The translations under genes were made by a program, and so were the position numbers. From contig NZ_PQDH01000001.1 in assembly GCF_002964605.1 (NCBI RefSeq), positions 930,001 through 994,000 on the forward strand: DNA of 64,000 bases, read 5' to 3'. The notes below the pieces were generated by a model, which saw nothing but the letters and a program-made list of their open reading frames with translations, was not told the DNA's origin and did no database searches. This DNA is from Vallitalea okinawensis (GTDB lineage: Bacteria > Bacillota > Clostridia > Lachnospirales > PQDH01). Shown one piece after another: positions 37,693 to 46,393 of this stretch (position 1 is the first letter of the stretch; every line of letters starts with the position of its first letter).

Positions 37693-39324
37693 TTAATTAT
37701 ACATTTTATAGAATGCATCTGCTTCTTCTAAGACTTCCTGTCCTCCAGCATTTAACCATTCTTGTACGTAATCATCAAACTCATCTAATGAACGGTCTCC
37801 AATAATGAACTTAATATAATTCTCAAGTGTCATTTGAGTTAGATGATCTTCGTTTTCAGACCATACAGGTTTGATAACAGATGCTAATTGATCGTATTTA
37901 CCAGTAGCTAATGCTTCTGCTGCTGCACGATCATCTAAATACCTAGGTAATGTGTTGATAGGCTTTTGTAACTCATAATCATTGAAACATCCACCTATTG
38001 TAACACCTGCTGTTAACTCTATACCAAACTCTCGACGTTTTACTTGATCATCATAAGGTGGTATCCATACAAAACCATCTTCCTCATCATAATTATAAGT
38101 TATGCCTTCTTCACCTTTTAACAATGTAATAAATGTTTCTTGGTTAAAGGCAGAATCATTGATAACTTGTAAAATACGCACCATTTCAGCATCTGTTGTA
38201 TTTTTACCAAATACAAAACCTGCATTGAATAATGGGTTGGTTTGCATCAAACCGCTATCTCCATTAGGTCCTTCAGGTGCAGCAATGATTTCCCACTGTG
38301 CTTCAGTACCTTTCATGTTTTCTACATAATATCCTCCGTAAAAAGCTTCTGGTGGTAAGAAATGGTACCAACCGTCAACCAAGGAGCCAACCCGCTCACT
38401 TACAACACTCTTACGCATATTCTCTTTCTTATAGACCATGAACTCTGGATCAATAAGACCATTTTCATACCAACGATTAAGTACCGTTAAAGCTTCTTTA
38501 GCCTCAGGTAAGATTTCACCCCTTACATAAGTTCCATCCTTCACTTGATATGTATTAGGAAATACGTCAAAGGCACCAAACACCATACCAAATGATTCAA
38601 AGAACATCTTATCTTCATCATCACTACCTATTGCTGTGAAAGCATAAGTATCTTTTTCACCATTTTGGTCTGGATCATTATCTCTGAACTTTGTGTATAA
38701 TGCTTCTAATTCTTCTAAAGTCTCTGGTGTTTCACTAACACCTACATTCTCCATCCAATCTTTACGTATACCAATTACTTTATTATAAGCTCCCAAAGTC
38801 CATGGCGAAGGCATCGAATATATTTTACCATCCTGACGGTAGTATTGCCATGGGTCATCAAAGAAAGTATAAATCCATTCTAAATATTTTGGGGCATATT
38901 TTTCAATGTACTCCATTGGTATTTCTCGAATAACTTCTTCATCCACATAGTTTTGGTAATCGGTTAAGGTTACATTTTGCCACCATTGTGGGATTTCATC
39001 TGTAGCAATCATAAGACGAATTTGCTCATCTGTCGGCCAATCTTTGTAAGTAATCTCAATGTTATGGCGTTCTTCAAGCCAATTTTTAGCAAAAGTATCA
39101 TCGTTCATATACTCTAGGTTACCTGTCCAGATATCTAAGGCGATGGTTTCACTTTTATCACCAATATCAACAGTAACTTCATCATTGCTAGTTTGATTAT
39201 CAGTACTGGTTGCTTTTTCTGATCCCTCTACACTAGCTGAATTTTCCTCTGCTTTTTCACTACATCCCCCTAGTAGTGATACACTTAAGCTGAGTACTAA
39301 TATAGTTGCAAATAATTTTTTCAT
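37693..39324 (-). CDS. Sugar-binding lipoprotein, LplA type
   Basis: This 543-residue protein has signal peptide MKKLFATILVLSLSVSL with lipobox LGGC, an acidic/Ser-rich linker and a large family 1 binding fold (TFAKNWLEERHNIEITYKDWP; IYSMPSPWTLGAYNKVIGIRKDWM). It is the third gene of an LplBCA operon whose two permeases lie directly upstream. The ligand is unknown. It is related to the binding protein at the left edge of the window, but the permease sequences differ enough to be separate systems. Confidence 0.93.
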   Translation of the reverse strand: MKKLFATILVLSLSVSLLGGCSEKAEENSASVEGSEKATSTDNQTSNDEVTVDIGDKSETIALDIWTGNLEYMNDDTFAKNWLEERHNIEITYKDWPTDEQIRLMIATDEIPQWWQNVTLTDYQNYVDEEVIREIPMEYIEKYAPKYLEWIYTFFDDPWQYYRQDGKIYSMPSPWTLGAYNKVIGIRKDWMENVGVSETPETLEELEALYTKFRDNDPDQNGEKDTYAFTAIGSDDEDKMFFESFGMVFGAFDVFPNTYQVKDGTYVRGEILPEAKEALTVLNRWYENGLIDPEFMVYKKENMRKSVVSERVGSLVDGWYHFLPPEAFYGGYYVENMKGTEAQWEIIAAPEGPNGDSGLMQTNPLFNAGFVFGKNTTDAEMVRILQVINDSAFNQETFITLLKGEEGITYNYDEEDGFVWIPPYDDQVKRREFGIELTAGVTIGGCFNDYELQKPINTLPRYLDDRAAAEALATGKYDQLASVIKPVWSENEDHLTQMTLENYIKFIIGDRSLDEFDDYVQEWLNAGGQEVLEEADAFYKMYN

Positions 39325-39365
39325 ACTGCACCTCCATAATTATATGATTGTTTATCAATAAAGGA

Positions 39366-40244
39366 TTAACCTTTTACTGAACCTACAAAAACACCTTTAA
39401 CAAAATATTTTTGAATAAATGGATAGAAAATCATCATGGGTAAAATAGCTAGCATGGTCATTGTAGCTTCAAGCTGTTCTCCTGAAAAAATGTCTTCTTT
39501 TCTCAATGACCCTGTTTTCTTAATCATATTGAGTTCAGATTCATTGTTTTCGATAACTATTTTACGCAATACTGTTTGCAAGACCTGTTTATTCGTATCT
39601 CGAATATATAAATAGGGAGCAAACCAATCATTCCAATGAGATACCAAAATCCATAATGTTACGGTTGCTAACACTGGTTTTGATAAAGGAAGTATAATAC
39701 TCCAAAAAATCCCAAATGGACCTGCTCCATCAATATGAGCTGATTCCTCCATGCTTATAGGAATTTGCATAAAGAAGTTTCTCATGATAAGAACGTTAAA
39801 AGCAGAAACAGCAGTGGGTAAAACCAATGCCCAATATGTATCCATAAGATTTAGCTTCTTAATCAGCATATATGTGGGAATTAAACCACCATTAAATATC
39901 ATCGTGAATAGAAATAACCCTGTTAAAACTCTTTTAAAAGGAAGGTCCTTTTTAGATAGTGGGTAAGCTACCAATGCTGTTAAAGATACACCAATTACAA
40001 CTCCCATAACAGTTCTGATAATTGTGTTTCTGTAACCTGACCATAAAAGCTTATACTCAAAAGCTAGTTTATAGCTTGCTAGTGTCAATTCTTTAGGCCA
40101 GAGCAATAGCTTACTAGCAGCGAGGGCTTCTGCTGATGAAAGTGATACAACTACCTGATTCCAAAATGGATATAATGTAACAAATGCAAGTAAAATCATA
40201 AACACAATATTAAAATAATCAAAAGTTTGTAACTTCTTCTTCAT
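39366..40244 (-). CDS. Carbohydrate ABC transporter permease, LplC type
   Basis: The start was placed at MKKKLQTFDYF, where a G-rich site sits at the right distance; an earlier ATG at 40262 would overlap the previous gene. The EAA loop reads MEESAHIDGAGPFGIFWSIILPLSKPV and the C-terminus YPFIQKYFVKGVFVGSVKG is the subfamily signature. It follows its partner by about 11 bases. Confidence 0.93.
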   Translation of the reverse strand: MKKKLQTFDYFNIVFMILLAFVTLYPFWNQVVVSLSSAEALAASKLLLWPKELTLASYKLAFEYKLLWSGYRNTIIRTVMGVVIGVSLTALVAYPLSKKDLPFKRVLTGLFLFTMIFNGGLIPTYMLIKKLNLMDTYWALVLPTAVSAFNVLIMRNFFMQIPISMEESAHIDGAGPFGIFWSIILPLSKPVLATVTLWILVSHWNDWFAPYLYIRDTNKQVLQTVLRKIVIENNESELNMIKKTGSLRKEDIFSGEQLEATMTMLAILPMMIFYPFIQKYFVKGVFVGSVKG

Positions 40245-40255
40245 CCTATCCCCCC

Positions 40256-41170
40256 CTACCACAACGTATGTTCTTCATCAACAAATTTAGCAATTCTATT
40301 GACAGTCAGCACCATACCTAATGCGATTATAGACTTAAACAAATTAACTGCTGTAGAAAAACTATATTGCATCTTCTCTAAGCCTACTCGATAAACATAA
40401 GTATCAATGATATCTGAAACAGAATAAACGCTTGGATTATACATATTAAATACTTGATCAAAACCTGCGTTAAGAATATTACCCATGTTAAGTATTAACA
40501 TTATAATCACAACAGATGAAATACACGGAATTGATATGTACCATGCCTTTTGGAATCGATTAGCCCCATCAATAGTTGCTGCTTCATAAAGTGATGGGTC
40601 TACACCTGATAAGGCTGCAAAATAAATTATAGATCCCCATCCAAAAGATTTCCAAATAGATGTAATAATTAAGATACTTCTGAAATGTTCTTCTCTAGCC
40701 ATATAAATAATAGGCTCTAATCCAATTAACTGTCGAATTTCATTTACTGGACCTGTTAAACTTAAAAGGTTAATAAAAATACCACCTAATACAACCCATG
40801 ATACGAAATGTGGTAAATAACTAACTGTTTGGATAACTTTCTTAAATTTCATCCCCTTAATCTCATTGAGCAACAAGGCAAATATTACAGGTACAGGAAA
40901 ACCAAATAAAAGTTTTGAAAAACTTATGATAATCGTATTCCATAATACATTTATAAACTGTGGTCTCTTAAACATTTGCATAAAATACTTAAGACCTACC
41001 CAATCACTACCTAAAATACCTTTTGTCATCTTATAATCTTTAAAAGCAATTAGAACCCCATACATAGGACCATAACAAAATAATAGAACAACTATTAATC
41101 CAGGTAATAGCATAAGTATGTGTACATAGTGTTTCTTCAAACTTTTCGTCAAAGAATTATTTTGTGCCAT
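40256..41170 (-). CDS. Sugar ABC transporter permease, LplB type
   Basis: This 304-residue protein opens the LplBCA operon. Features are LLPGLIVVLLFCYGPMYGVLIAFKDYKMTKGILGSDWVGLKYF (the typical N-terminal permease region, read in part) and EAA loop YEAATIDGANRFQKAWYISIP. It probably begins transcription in the 160 bases between it and the Gfo/Idh terminator. No ATPase is encoded nearby, so it would share a common MsmX-like ATPase. Confidence 0.93.
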   Translation of the reverse strand: MAQNNSLTKSLKKHYVHILMLLPGLIVVLLFCYGPMYGVLIAFKDYKMTKGILGSDWVGLKYFMQMFKRPQFINVLWNTIIISFSKLLFGFPVPVIFALLLNEIKGMKFKKVIQTVSYLPHFVSWVVLGGIFINLLSLTGPVNEIRQLIGLEPIIYMAREEHFRSILIITSIWKSFGWGSIIYFAALSGVDPSLYEAATIDGANRFQKAWYISIPCISSVVIIMLILNMGNILNAGFDQVFNMYNPSVYSVSDIIDTYVYRVGLEKMQYSFSTAVNLFKSIIALGMVLTVNRIAKFVDEEHTLW

Positions 41171-41330
41171 CCTCTTACCTCTCTTCCTTTCTTCAACTCT
41201 AAATCAAGTATAGCACCAACAGTTATCAGCTTAAATTTCACATTCTTATGAAATCTTTCACTCTCTTACACATTTACTGTATCCGAATCTATCTATTCTA
41301 AAGACATCATAATAACATTTGAAACTAAAA

Positions 41331-41367
41331 AAGAACTAAAAATCTCATTACGAGATTGTTAGTTCTT
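41331..41367 (-). terminator. Intrinsic terminator of the Gfo/Idh/MocA gene
   Basis: A nested hairpin pairs AAGAACTAA (41331-41339) with 41359-41367 and AATCTC (41341-41346) with 41352-41357, followed on the minus strand by TTTTTTAG. Confidence 0.85.
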
Positions 41368-41373
41368 TGATTA

Positions 41374-42390
41374 TTACAATCTTACCAGTTTATCTTCTCG
41401 ATATGATTGAATACAACCATATGCGATTTCAGTAGATTTAACACCATCTAATACTCCAACACTTGGGTCCCTTTGATCAATGACACAATTAACAAACTCC
41501 TGCAATTCATTACAATAAGCATCTTGAAAACGATCCATGAAATAATCTTTAAATCCTAGGGTAGCACCTAATTCATTGTATAAAACCACTTCATTCTTAT
41601 TTGGATTACTACCTACTCTTAAGCTTCCCTTTGTTCCTACAATCTCTGTTTCTATATGATACCCATGAAAACAAGTACGGCTTGTAAAGAACAATGCCAT
41701 TCCACCATTGCGAAACCGCATCAGGGCTGTCCCATTATCGATATCATCATATCTTCTAAATCCTTCTTCAACAAAACAGTCACCAGCCGCATAAATACTA
41801 TTAACCTCATCATTCATAAACCATCTCGCTAAATCTATATCATGAATCATCATATCCAAAAAGAGACCTCCACTACTTTGGGAGAAAGGTACTGCAGTCT
41901 TAACATATTTTATAGGGTCCAAGCCATAACACCGTACCATAAAAGGCTTACCAATTGCCCCTTCATCAATGAGTCGTTTAGCATCTGTGTAGGATGGGTC
42001 AAATCGTCTCATAAATCCTAACATAAAAGGTCTTTCATATTCATTCTCAGATAAAATGTTCTGAATCTTATAGATTTGTGATAAGCTCGTTCCAAGTGGT
42101 TTTTCGCAGAATATTGGTATATTGTGTTTAACTGCGATCTCAATATGGTCATAATGAAATGTACTTGGAGATACAATGCATACAGCTTCAATACATCCAT
42201 CTGTTATCATTTTTTCATAATCTCGATAGACGCGTTCCACACCAAGTTCCCATTTAGCTTTATCTAATGATTCTTGACTTCTGTTACATACAGCTACCAA
42301 TTTTGCATTATGTATGTTCCTTGATACGTTCTTTGCATGTAAATATCCCAGCTTACCTAATCCAACTACCCCGACTTTTAGTTTATTCAT
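41374..42390 (-). CDS. Gfo/Idh/MocA-family NAD(P)-dependent oxidoreductase
   Basis: This 338-residue enzyme has a Rossmann motif VGVVGLGKLGYLHAKN, the EKPLG motif with the conserved Lys, and DMMIHDIDLARW with catalytic His/Asp residues. It is close in style to inositol 2-dehydrogenases and sugar dehydrogenases. It lies upstream of the LplBCA sugar transporter on the same strand but ends at its own terminator, so it is related by position rather than by operon. It probably oxidises an imported sugar or polyol. Confidence 0.9.
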   Translation of the reverse strand: MNKLKVGVVGLGKLGYLHAKNVSRNIHNAKLVAVCNRSQESLDKAKWELGVERVYRDYEKMITDGCIEAVCIVSPSTFHYDHIEIAVKHNIPIFCEKPLGTSLSQIYKIQNILSENEYERPFMLGFMRRFDPSYTDAKRLIDEGAIGKPFMVRCYGLDPIKYVKTAVPFSQSSGGLFLDMMIHDIDLARWFMNDEVNSIYAAGDCFVEEGFRRYDDIDNGTALMRFRNGGMALFFTSRTCFHGYHIETEIVGTKGSLRVGSNPNKNEVVLYNELGATLGFKDYFMDRFQDAYCNELQEFVNCVIDQRDPSVGVLDGVKSTEIAYGCIQSYREDKLVRL

Positions 42391-42401
42391 TTTACATCTC
42401 C

Positions 42402-42456
42402 TTTTGGTTTTATTTAATTGCTAATTATTATATTTCATTATACTATAAAACCAAAA
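42402..42456. repeat. Inverted repeat around the Gfo/Idh promoter
   Basis: TTTTGGTTTTAT (42402-42413) and ATAAAACCAAAA (42445-42456) are perfect 12-bp arms 31 bases apart. The right arm lies between the -10 (TATAAT at 42437-42442, minus strand) and the -35; the left arm touches the ribosome binding site. This could be paired repressor half-sites or a 5' leader stem. Confidence 0.5.
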
Positions 42457-42544
42457 CAGTTTTAAATAGTTTTTTATCTTTTTTTGTAGCTATGTTCTCA
42501 TCCACTTGAAGCTATCTTTAGAAGAAAGAATTCATTACAAAACA

Positions 42545-42579
42545 AAAGGTGCTGTCTCAACTTATGAGACAGCACCTTT
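42545..42579 (-). terminator. Intrinsic terminator of the msrA gene cluster
   Basis: A perfect 15-bp stem AAAGGTGCTGTCTCA (42545-42559) pairs with 42565-42579, followed by a TTTTG run on the minus strand. Confidence 0.9.
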
Positions 42580-42601
42580 CATCAACCTCTAACAATGTAT
42601 A

Positions 42602-43102
42602 TTAATTCGGTTCTAAGTTATCGTTATTCATATTCTTATATTTTTCTAATTTCTTTTTAGGGATATGACAGTAATCGTTTGGGAATTTAGCCAATCTATC
42701 TTGGTGTTCTTCAGCACTTTTCACATAGTTTGTTAGAGGTAACACCTCTACAGCAATTCTATCACAATCCCTCCTTTTATTAATATATACCTTTGCTTCC
42801 TCTAAATGTTTTGGATTGTTACTGTATACACCAGTACGGTATTTTTCACCAATATCTTCTCCCTGCCTATTTAAACTATAGGGATCGATTATTTCAAAGA
42901 AATAATCCATGAGTTGTTCAATGGCTACTATACTTGGATCAAATTCAGTTTTAACACACTCCGCATAACCATCATATTCACTCTCCAGTGTGTTTGTTTT
43001 TCCATTTGCTCTTCCTGCTTCTGTAGTAGCTACCCCAGGCAAAGTCTTGCTGAATGCTTGTACACCCCAAAGGCATCCACCTGCAAAATAAACTACTTCC
43101 AT
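42602..43102 (-). CDS. msrA: Peptide methionine sulfoxide reductase MsrA
   Basis: The start was set at MEVVYFAGGCLWGVQ, preceded by TGGAGG; the longer open frame to 43174 has no such site. About 166 residues. The catalytic Cys is in GGCLWG (canonical GCFWG). YDGYAECVKTEFDP and GEDIGEKYRTGVY are family signatures, and DYCHIPK carries a second Cys that could resolve the disulfide. It reduces methionine S-sulfoxide in proteins. It lies 68 bases after the flavoprotein gene and is likely co-transcribed with it. Confidence 0.93.
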   Translation of the reverse strand: MEVVYFAGGCLWGVQAFSKTLPGVATTEAGRANGKTNTLESEYDGYAECVKTEFDPSIVAIEQLMDYFFEIIDPYSLNRQGEDIGEKYRTGVYSNNPKHLEEAKVYINKRRDCDRIAVEVLPLTNYVKSAEEHQDRLAKFPNDYCHIPKKKLEKYKNMNNDNLEPN

Positions 43103-43170
43103 AAAACACCTCCAATTAATGATAACAGTTGTACCGATATGACAATGTTGTTTGGAAGATAAAACATTAA

Positions 43171-44388
43171 TCATTTAGTATTGCAATCCTCTAATATGTC
43201 ACTAACAGAATTCTTAACTGATAGATATAAATTGGCTATTGCAGGTTCAGATACCAGCGAACCGATTAAGCAAATATTACTAATCTTTTGTCTTTCATTA
43301 ATGTCCTTATAAAAATTTTGTGTCAGATGACGTTCCTTTAAGTGAGGAAATATGTACCATTGTTTAGCTGTTATCAAATGTTTTACATGAATTCCTGATC
43401 TTTGAATATCATCTGTTATGCCTGTGACTAAATCCCTTTGGACGGTTCCATACGCATAAGCAACAAGTATGGTTCTATTGTTTTGTTTAAAAGTATGGAA
43501 AAACTGTATTTTATCTTTTTTACCCAGGTTGGCTTTATAGTATGTTGTTACTAAGTTTTTGTTGCTTACTTCGTAGGCACATGTGATAAATGGATTTGTA
43601 TCAATTTTTTTCATTAATTGATTATATAAATCATCCTTAATGACGTCTCTAGGCAGTTTTGTAGTAATAAGTACTTTGTCGTAATGGTCAGAACCAAAGG
43701 TTGTTTCTACTTTTACTTTGTTACCAACGACTTCTACATTATTAACTTCTATAGAATATCTTATATCCGTTATGTTTTGACTAAACTTTTTAATGAGCTC
43801 TGAGGTGCCTCTGTTAATGAACAAAAGCTTATCTCCTCGAATAAAAGAGTATATGGTATCTACGCTAAATACCTTAAATGCATAATAAGCCTGTGTACTA
43901 CATATATTTCCAAATCCATAGGATGAAAGGTGAGGTGCTATGACTTGAGATATAATCTTTAGATCATGTTTTCTGAGAAATTTGCTTAATGGAATCAGTA
44001 AATCTTCATGAATATAGCTGTAATTAACTGTATGAAGTGATGTAGAATATTTTTCTAAAATCTTTTGAAGTTTAGTCATTTCTTTCATTAGTAAAATCAC
44101 ATCTTCTCTAGACATGTGTTCTACATTATTAAAATTTTCATCAACAAAGTTTCTGTAAGTGAAACGTTCTGTATAGTCAACTTGCAGTTCAATTAATAAT
44201 TCTTTGATTTGCTGAGTGAAGGAGAAAACTGTTCCAAGCTCAGTGTATACATCTTTACTTGCAAATGTTCTACAATGACCACCTATATGTTCCTGTTTTT
44301 CATAAACTGTAACCTCTATTCCTTCTTTTTCTAATAAATAGGCTGCAAGCATGCCGCTAAAACCCGCTCCAATAATGGCTACTTTCAT
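43171..44388 (-). CDS. FAD-dependent oxidoreductase resembling polyunsaturated fatty acid isomerases
   Basis: The start is MKVAIIGAGFSGML, after AGGGGG; the open frame extends further upstream without support. About 405 residues. The dinucleotide motif GAGFSGMLAAYLLEKEG is followed by YEKQEHIGGHCRTF. Several segments (YSYIHEDLLIPLSKFLRKH, YGFG, and QWYIFPHL near the C-terminus) resemble the flavin-dependent linoleate isomerase (PAI) family as recalled, which move a double bond without net redox change. The amine-oxidase superfamily is certain; the isomerase function is not. It sits between a transposase-derived gene and msrA. Confidence 0.8.
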   Translation of the reverse strand: MKVAIIGAGFSGMLAAYLLEKEGIEVTVYEKQEHIGGHCRTFASKDVYTELGTVFSFTQQIKELLIELQVDYTERFTYRNFVDENFNNVEHMSREDVILLMKEMTKLQKILEKYSTSLHTVNYSYIHEDLLIPLSKFLRKHDLKIISQVIAPHLSSYGFGNICSTQAYYAFKVFSVDTIYSFIRGDKLLFINRGTSELIKKFSQNITDIRYSIEVNNVEVVGNKVKVETTFGSDHYDKVLITTKLPRDVIKDDLYNQLMKKIDTNPFITCAYEVSNKNLVTTYYKANLGKKDKIQFFHTFKQNNRTILVAYAYGTVQRDLVTGITDDIQRSGIHVKHLITAKQWYIFPHLKERHLTQNFYKDINERQKISNICLIGSLVSEPAIANLYLSVKNSVSDILEDCNTK

Positions 44389-44398
44389 AAAACCCCCT

Positions 44399-45385
44399 CT
44401 AGTACTGCCTATCAATATATGCCCATAAAGGCAAAATAAGCTGATTATCCGATAATTTATTATAGTATTCAATAGGAGAACATATCTCATTTTCGTATGT
44501 TACTTTGTTGCTTATATTGTATGCTCGTATGTTTTTTTGAAATCGGATTTTAAGATCATTAAATGACAAACCTTCATAAATAAGTGGCATCAGAAATGTT
44601 AGGCAACTTTCTGTATATTGCTTTCTTAATCCATCGATTTCTCCCATGGCATCATTGGAATTTAGAATATGTATTTTTACATCAAGTCCATTATCTTGAA
44701 CAATTTTACTTATCATTGAATTCATGATGTTTCTGCTTTGTTTTATGATCTTTGAATCTTGAAAAAAACATAAATATTTTATAGTAAAGTTCAGCGTTTG
44801 TGCCACTGGTATTGCTACAGCAGTTAACAGATTTTCAAAATTATCAAAGGACATATCTTGATACAGTCTAGAACATGCTATCCTACTCTTCACATCTAAT
44901 ATAGTATATTCATAGATGTTACCAACGTTTTCAAAATTCCCATAATACGTTGTCCATAATAGCCAGCATTCTCCGCTATTTAGCTCACTTAAAGGCGGAA
45001 GAATATTAGTAATATTACTCTCCTTCTTTTTTGCGAATCTAATTCTACTCTCCTTATTCGTTAGATTATGTCTTTTCATAACATTAAAAACTGCTGATTC
45101 ACTGATGTTATATCCTATTTCTTCCAACAGATACTTAATCGCCTTAGGTCCATAACGCGGATATGTCTTAAATAGATTAAGCAATGCATTCTCTATCTTA
45201 GTGCTTGTTTTATTTATAGGTACAAAATCTTTCTTAATATCGTCTAAACCGTCAATACCTCCAGCTTTATATCTTTTTAACCAACGATAATAAATGGTTC
45301 TTGAAATATTATATTTTCGACAAGTCGCACTTACTCCATTAATTTGGCCTTCTGATAGGATATTAAACTTAAGATTTTTGTGCAT
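44399..45385 (-). CDS. Transposase-derived HTH protein with degraded DDE domain
   Basis: The N-terminus (SEGQINGVSATCRKYNISRTIYYRWLKRY; GIDGLDDIKKDF) is the two-part HTH of IS481/IS3-like transposases. It is followed by an integrase-like region. However, the catalytic triad looks lost. The usual WxxDxT is CWLLWTTYYG, and the final Glu region (G-x-x-E) reads GEIDG. No terminal inverted repeats or duplicated flanks were found, and the stop lies 10 bases before the flavoprotein start. It may therefore be a domesticated DNA-binding protein. The start codon is uncertain: 45385 is used, but the frame is open to 45436. Confidence 0.75.
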   Translation of the reverse strand: MHKNLKFNILSEGQINGVSATCRKYNISRTIYYRWLKRYKAGGIDGLDDIKKDFVPINKTSTKIENALLNLFKTYPRYGPKAIKYLLEEIGYNISESAVFNVMKRHNLTNKESRIRFAKKKESNITNILPPLSELNSGECWLLWTTYYGNFENVGNIYEYTILDVKSRIACSRLYQDMSFDNFENLLTAVAIPVAQTLNFTIKYLCFFQDSKIIKQSRNIMNSMISKIVQDNGLDVKIHILNSNDAMGEIDGLRKQYTESCLTFLMPLIYEGLSFNDLKIRFQKNIRAYNISNKVTYENEICSPIEYYNKLSDNQLILPLWAYIDRQY

Positions 45386-45405
45386 AACAATCACCATTAT
45401 TTGAG

Positions 45406-45438
45406 AATTGTATATTTTTATAGAGAAAATATACAATT
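45406..45438. repeat. Perfect 13-bp inverted repeat before the transposase-derived gene
   Basis: AATTGTATATTTT (45406-45418) and AAAATATACAATT (45426-45438) flank a 7-base centre. It lies at the 5' end of the transposase-derived gene and could be its own operator or a leader hairpin. No second copy was noticed at the other end of the gene cluster. Confidence 0.7.
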
Positions 45439-45664
45439 ACATTTTACCATCCTAAATGTGTTCTTTCAATCATTAAAATAATAACTAAAAACGAATCCAA
45501 CTATCAAATGCTGATTATAAAAAAATTTAGTTTGGTATTCTGTTTACAATTTGTTCATATAAAAATGTCAAAATTAATCTGATTATTTAGAGATTACAAT
45601 CATTTATGATATGTAAACACTTCGGCAAAGTAAATGCCTTAAAAATTCGCAAAAAACATCGTCA

Positions 45665-45693
45665 TTGTTGAGGCTTTTATCTCTTGCTATAAT
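45665..45693 (+). promoter_or_regulatory. Candidate promoter of the hypB operon
   Basis: TTGTTG (45665-45670) and TATAAT (45688-45693) are spaced by 17 bp and lie about 30 bases before the hypB start, which has a GTGGAGG site. Confidence 0.65.
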
Positions 45694-45723
45694 CAAGATA
45701 TAATCAGTTGGTGGAGGTCTAAA

Positions 45724-46389
45724 ATGAATGAATTAAAAGTTTTTACAATCAAAAAAAATATCCACGAAGATAATGCAAAAGTTGCTGAAACGACAAGAAA
45801 TGACTTGAAGAAATTAGATACTTATCTCATTAATATCATGTCATCACCAGGCAGTGGAAAGACAACGACACTTGTGAGTACGATTAAAGCATTAAAGGAT
45901 GAGATGAAAATAGGTGTTATGGAAGCGGATGTGGACTCAGATGTGGATGCTAAAGCTGTTCAAGAAGCAGGAGCAAAAGCTATTCAATTGCACACAGGGG
46001 GATTGTGCCATCTAGACGCTACGATGACAAAACAAGGTATTCATGAATTAGGTGTAGAAGAATTAGATCTTGTTTTTTTAGAAAACATCGGTAATTTAAT
46101 CTGTCCAGCAGGATATGATACTGGAGCAATGAAAAATGTAGCCATATTAAGTGTTCCAGAAGGCGATGATAAACCTTTAAAATATCCTAAAATCTTTGGA
46201 AAAGTGGATGTACTAATCGTCAATAAAATCGATGCTATGGAACACTTTGATTTCAGAATGGATTTACTTGAAGAAAGAGTAAGAAAACTCAACAAAGATA
46301 TTGTGATTTTTCCTATCTCAGCTAAAACTGGCGAAGGTGTTGGAGAGTGGGCAGATTGGATAAGAGAAGAGCTAAAAAAATGGGGGTAA
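45724..46389 (+). CDS. hypB: Hydrogenase nickel-insertion GTPase HypB
   Basis: This 221-residue SIMIBI-class GTPase has G1 SSPGSGKT (residues 40-47), metal-linked Asp in EADVDSD and G4-like NKID. The dimer-interface metal ligands of HypB are present: Cys95-His96 in GGLCHLD and Cys127 in GNLICPAG. The N-terminal CxxCGC high-affinity nickel motif and His-rich stretch of some HypB proteins are absent. HypB works with HypA to load nickel into NiFe hydrogenases. The neighbouring genes are an Fe-S flavoprotein and hypA rather than a hydrogenase. Confidence 0.95.
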   Translation: MNELKVFTIKKNIHEDNAKVAETTRNDLKKLDTYLINIMSSPGSGKTTTLVSTIKALKDEMKIGVMEADVDSDVDAKAVQEAGAKAIQLHTGGLCHLDATMTKQGIHELGVEELDLVFLENIGNLICPAGYDTGAMKNVAILSVPEGDDKPLKYPKIFGKVDVLIVNKIDAMEHFDFRMDLLEERVRKLNKDIVIFPISAKTGEGVGEWADWIREELKKWG

Positions 46390-46393
46390 ATCA

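Noticed and set aside
40244-40262. Overlap between the LplB and LplC permease genes
   Set aside because: The overlap disappears if the second gene starts at 40244, where the better-spaced G-rich site lies.
44399-45436. Active IS element
   Set aside because: No terminal inverted repeats bracketing the gene, no target duplication, and the expected DDE residues look substituted. The inverted repeat at 45406-45438 is at one end only.
45724-45790. HypB as a histidine-rich or CxxCGC nickel-storage type
   Set aside because: Neither motif is present in the N-terminal part; only the conserved dimer-interface metal ligands are.
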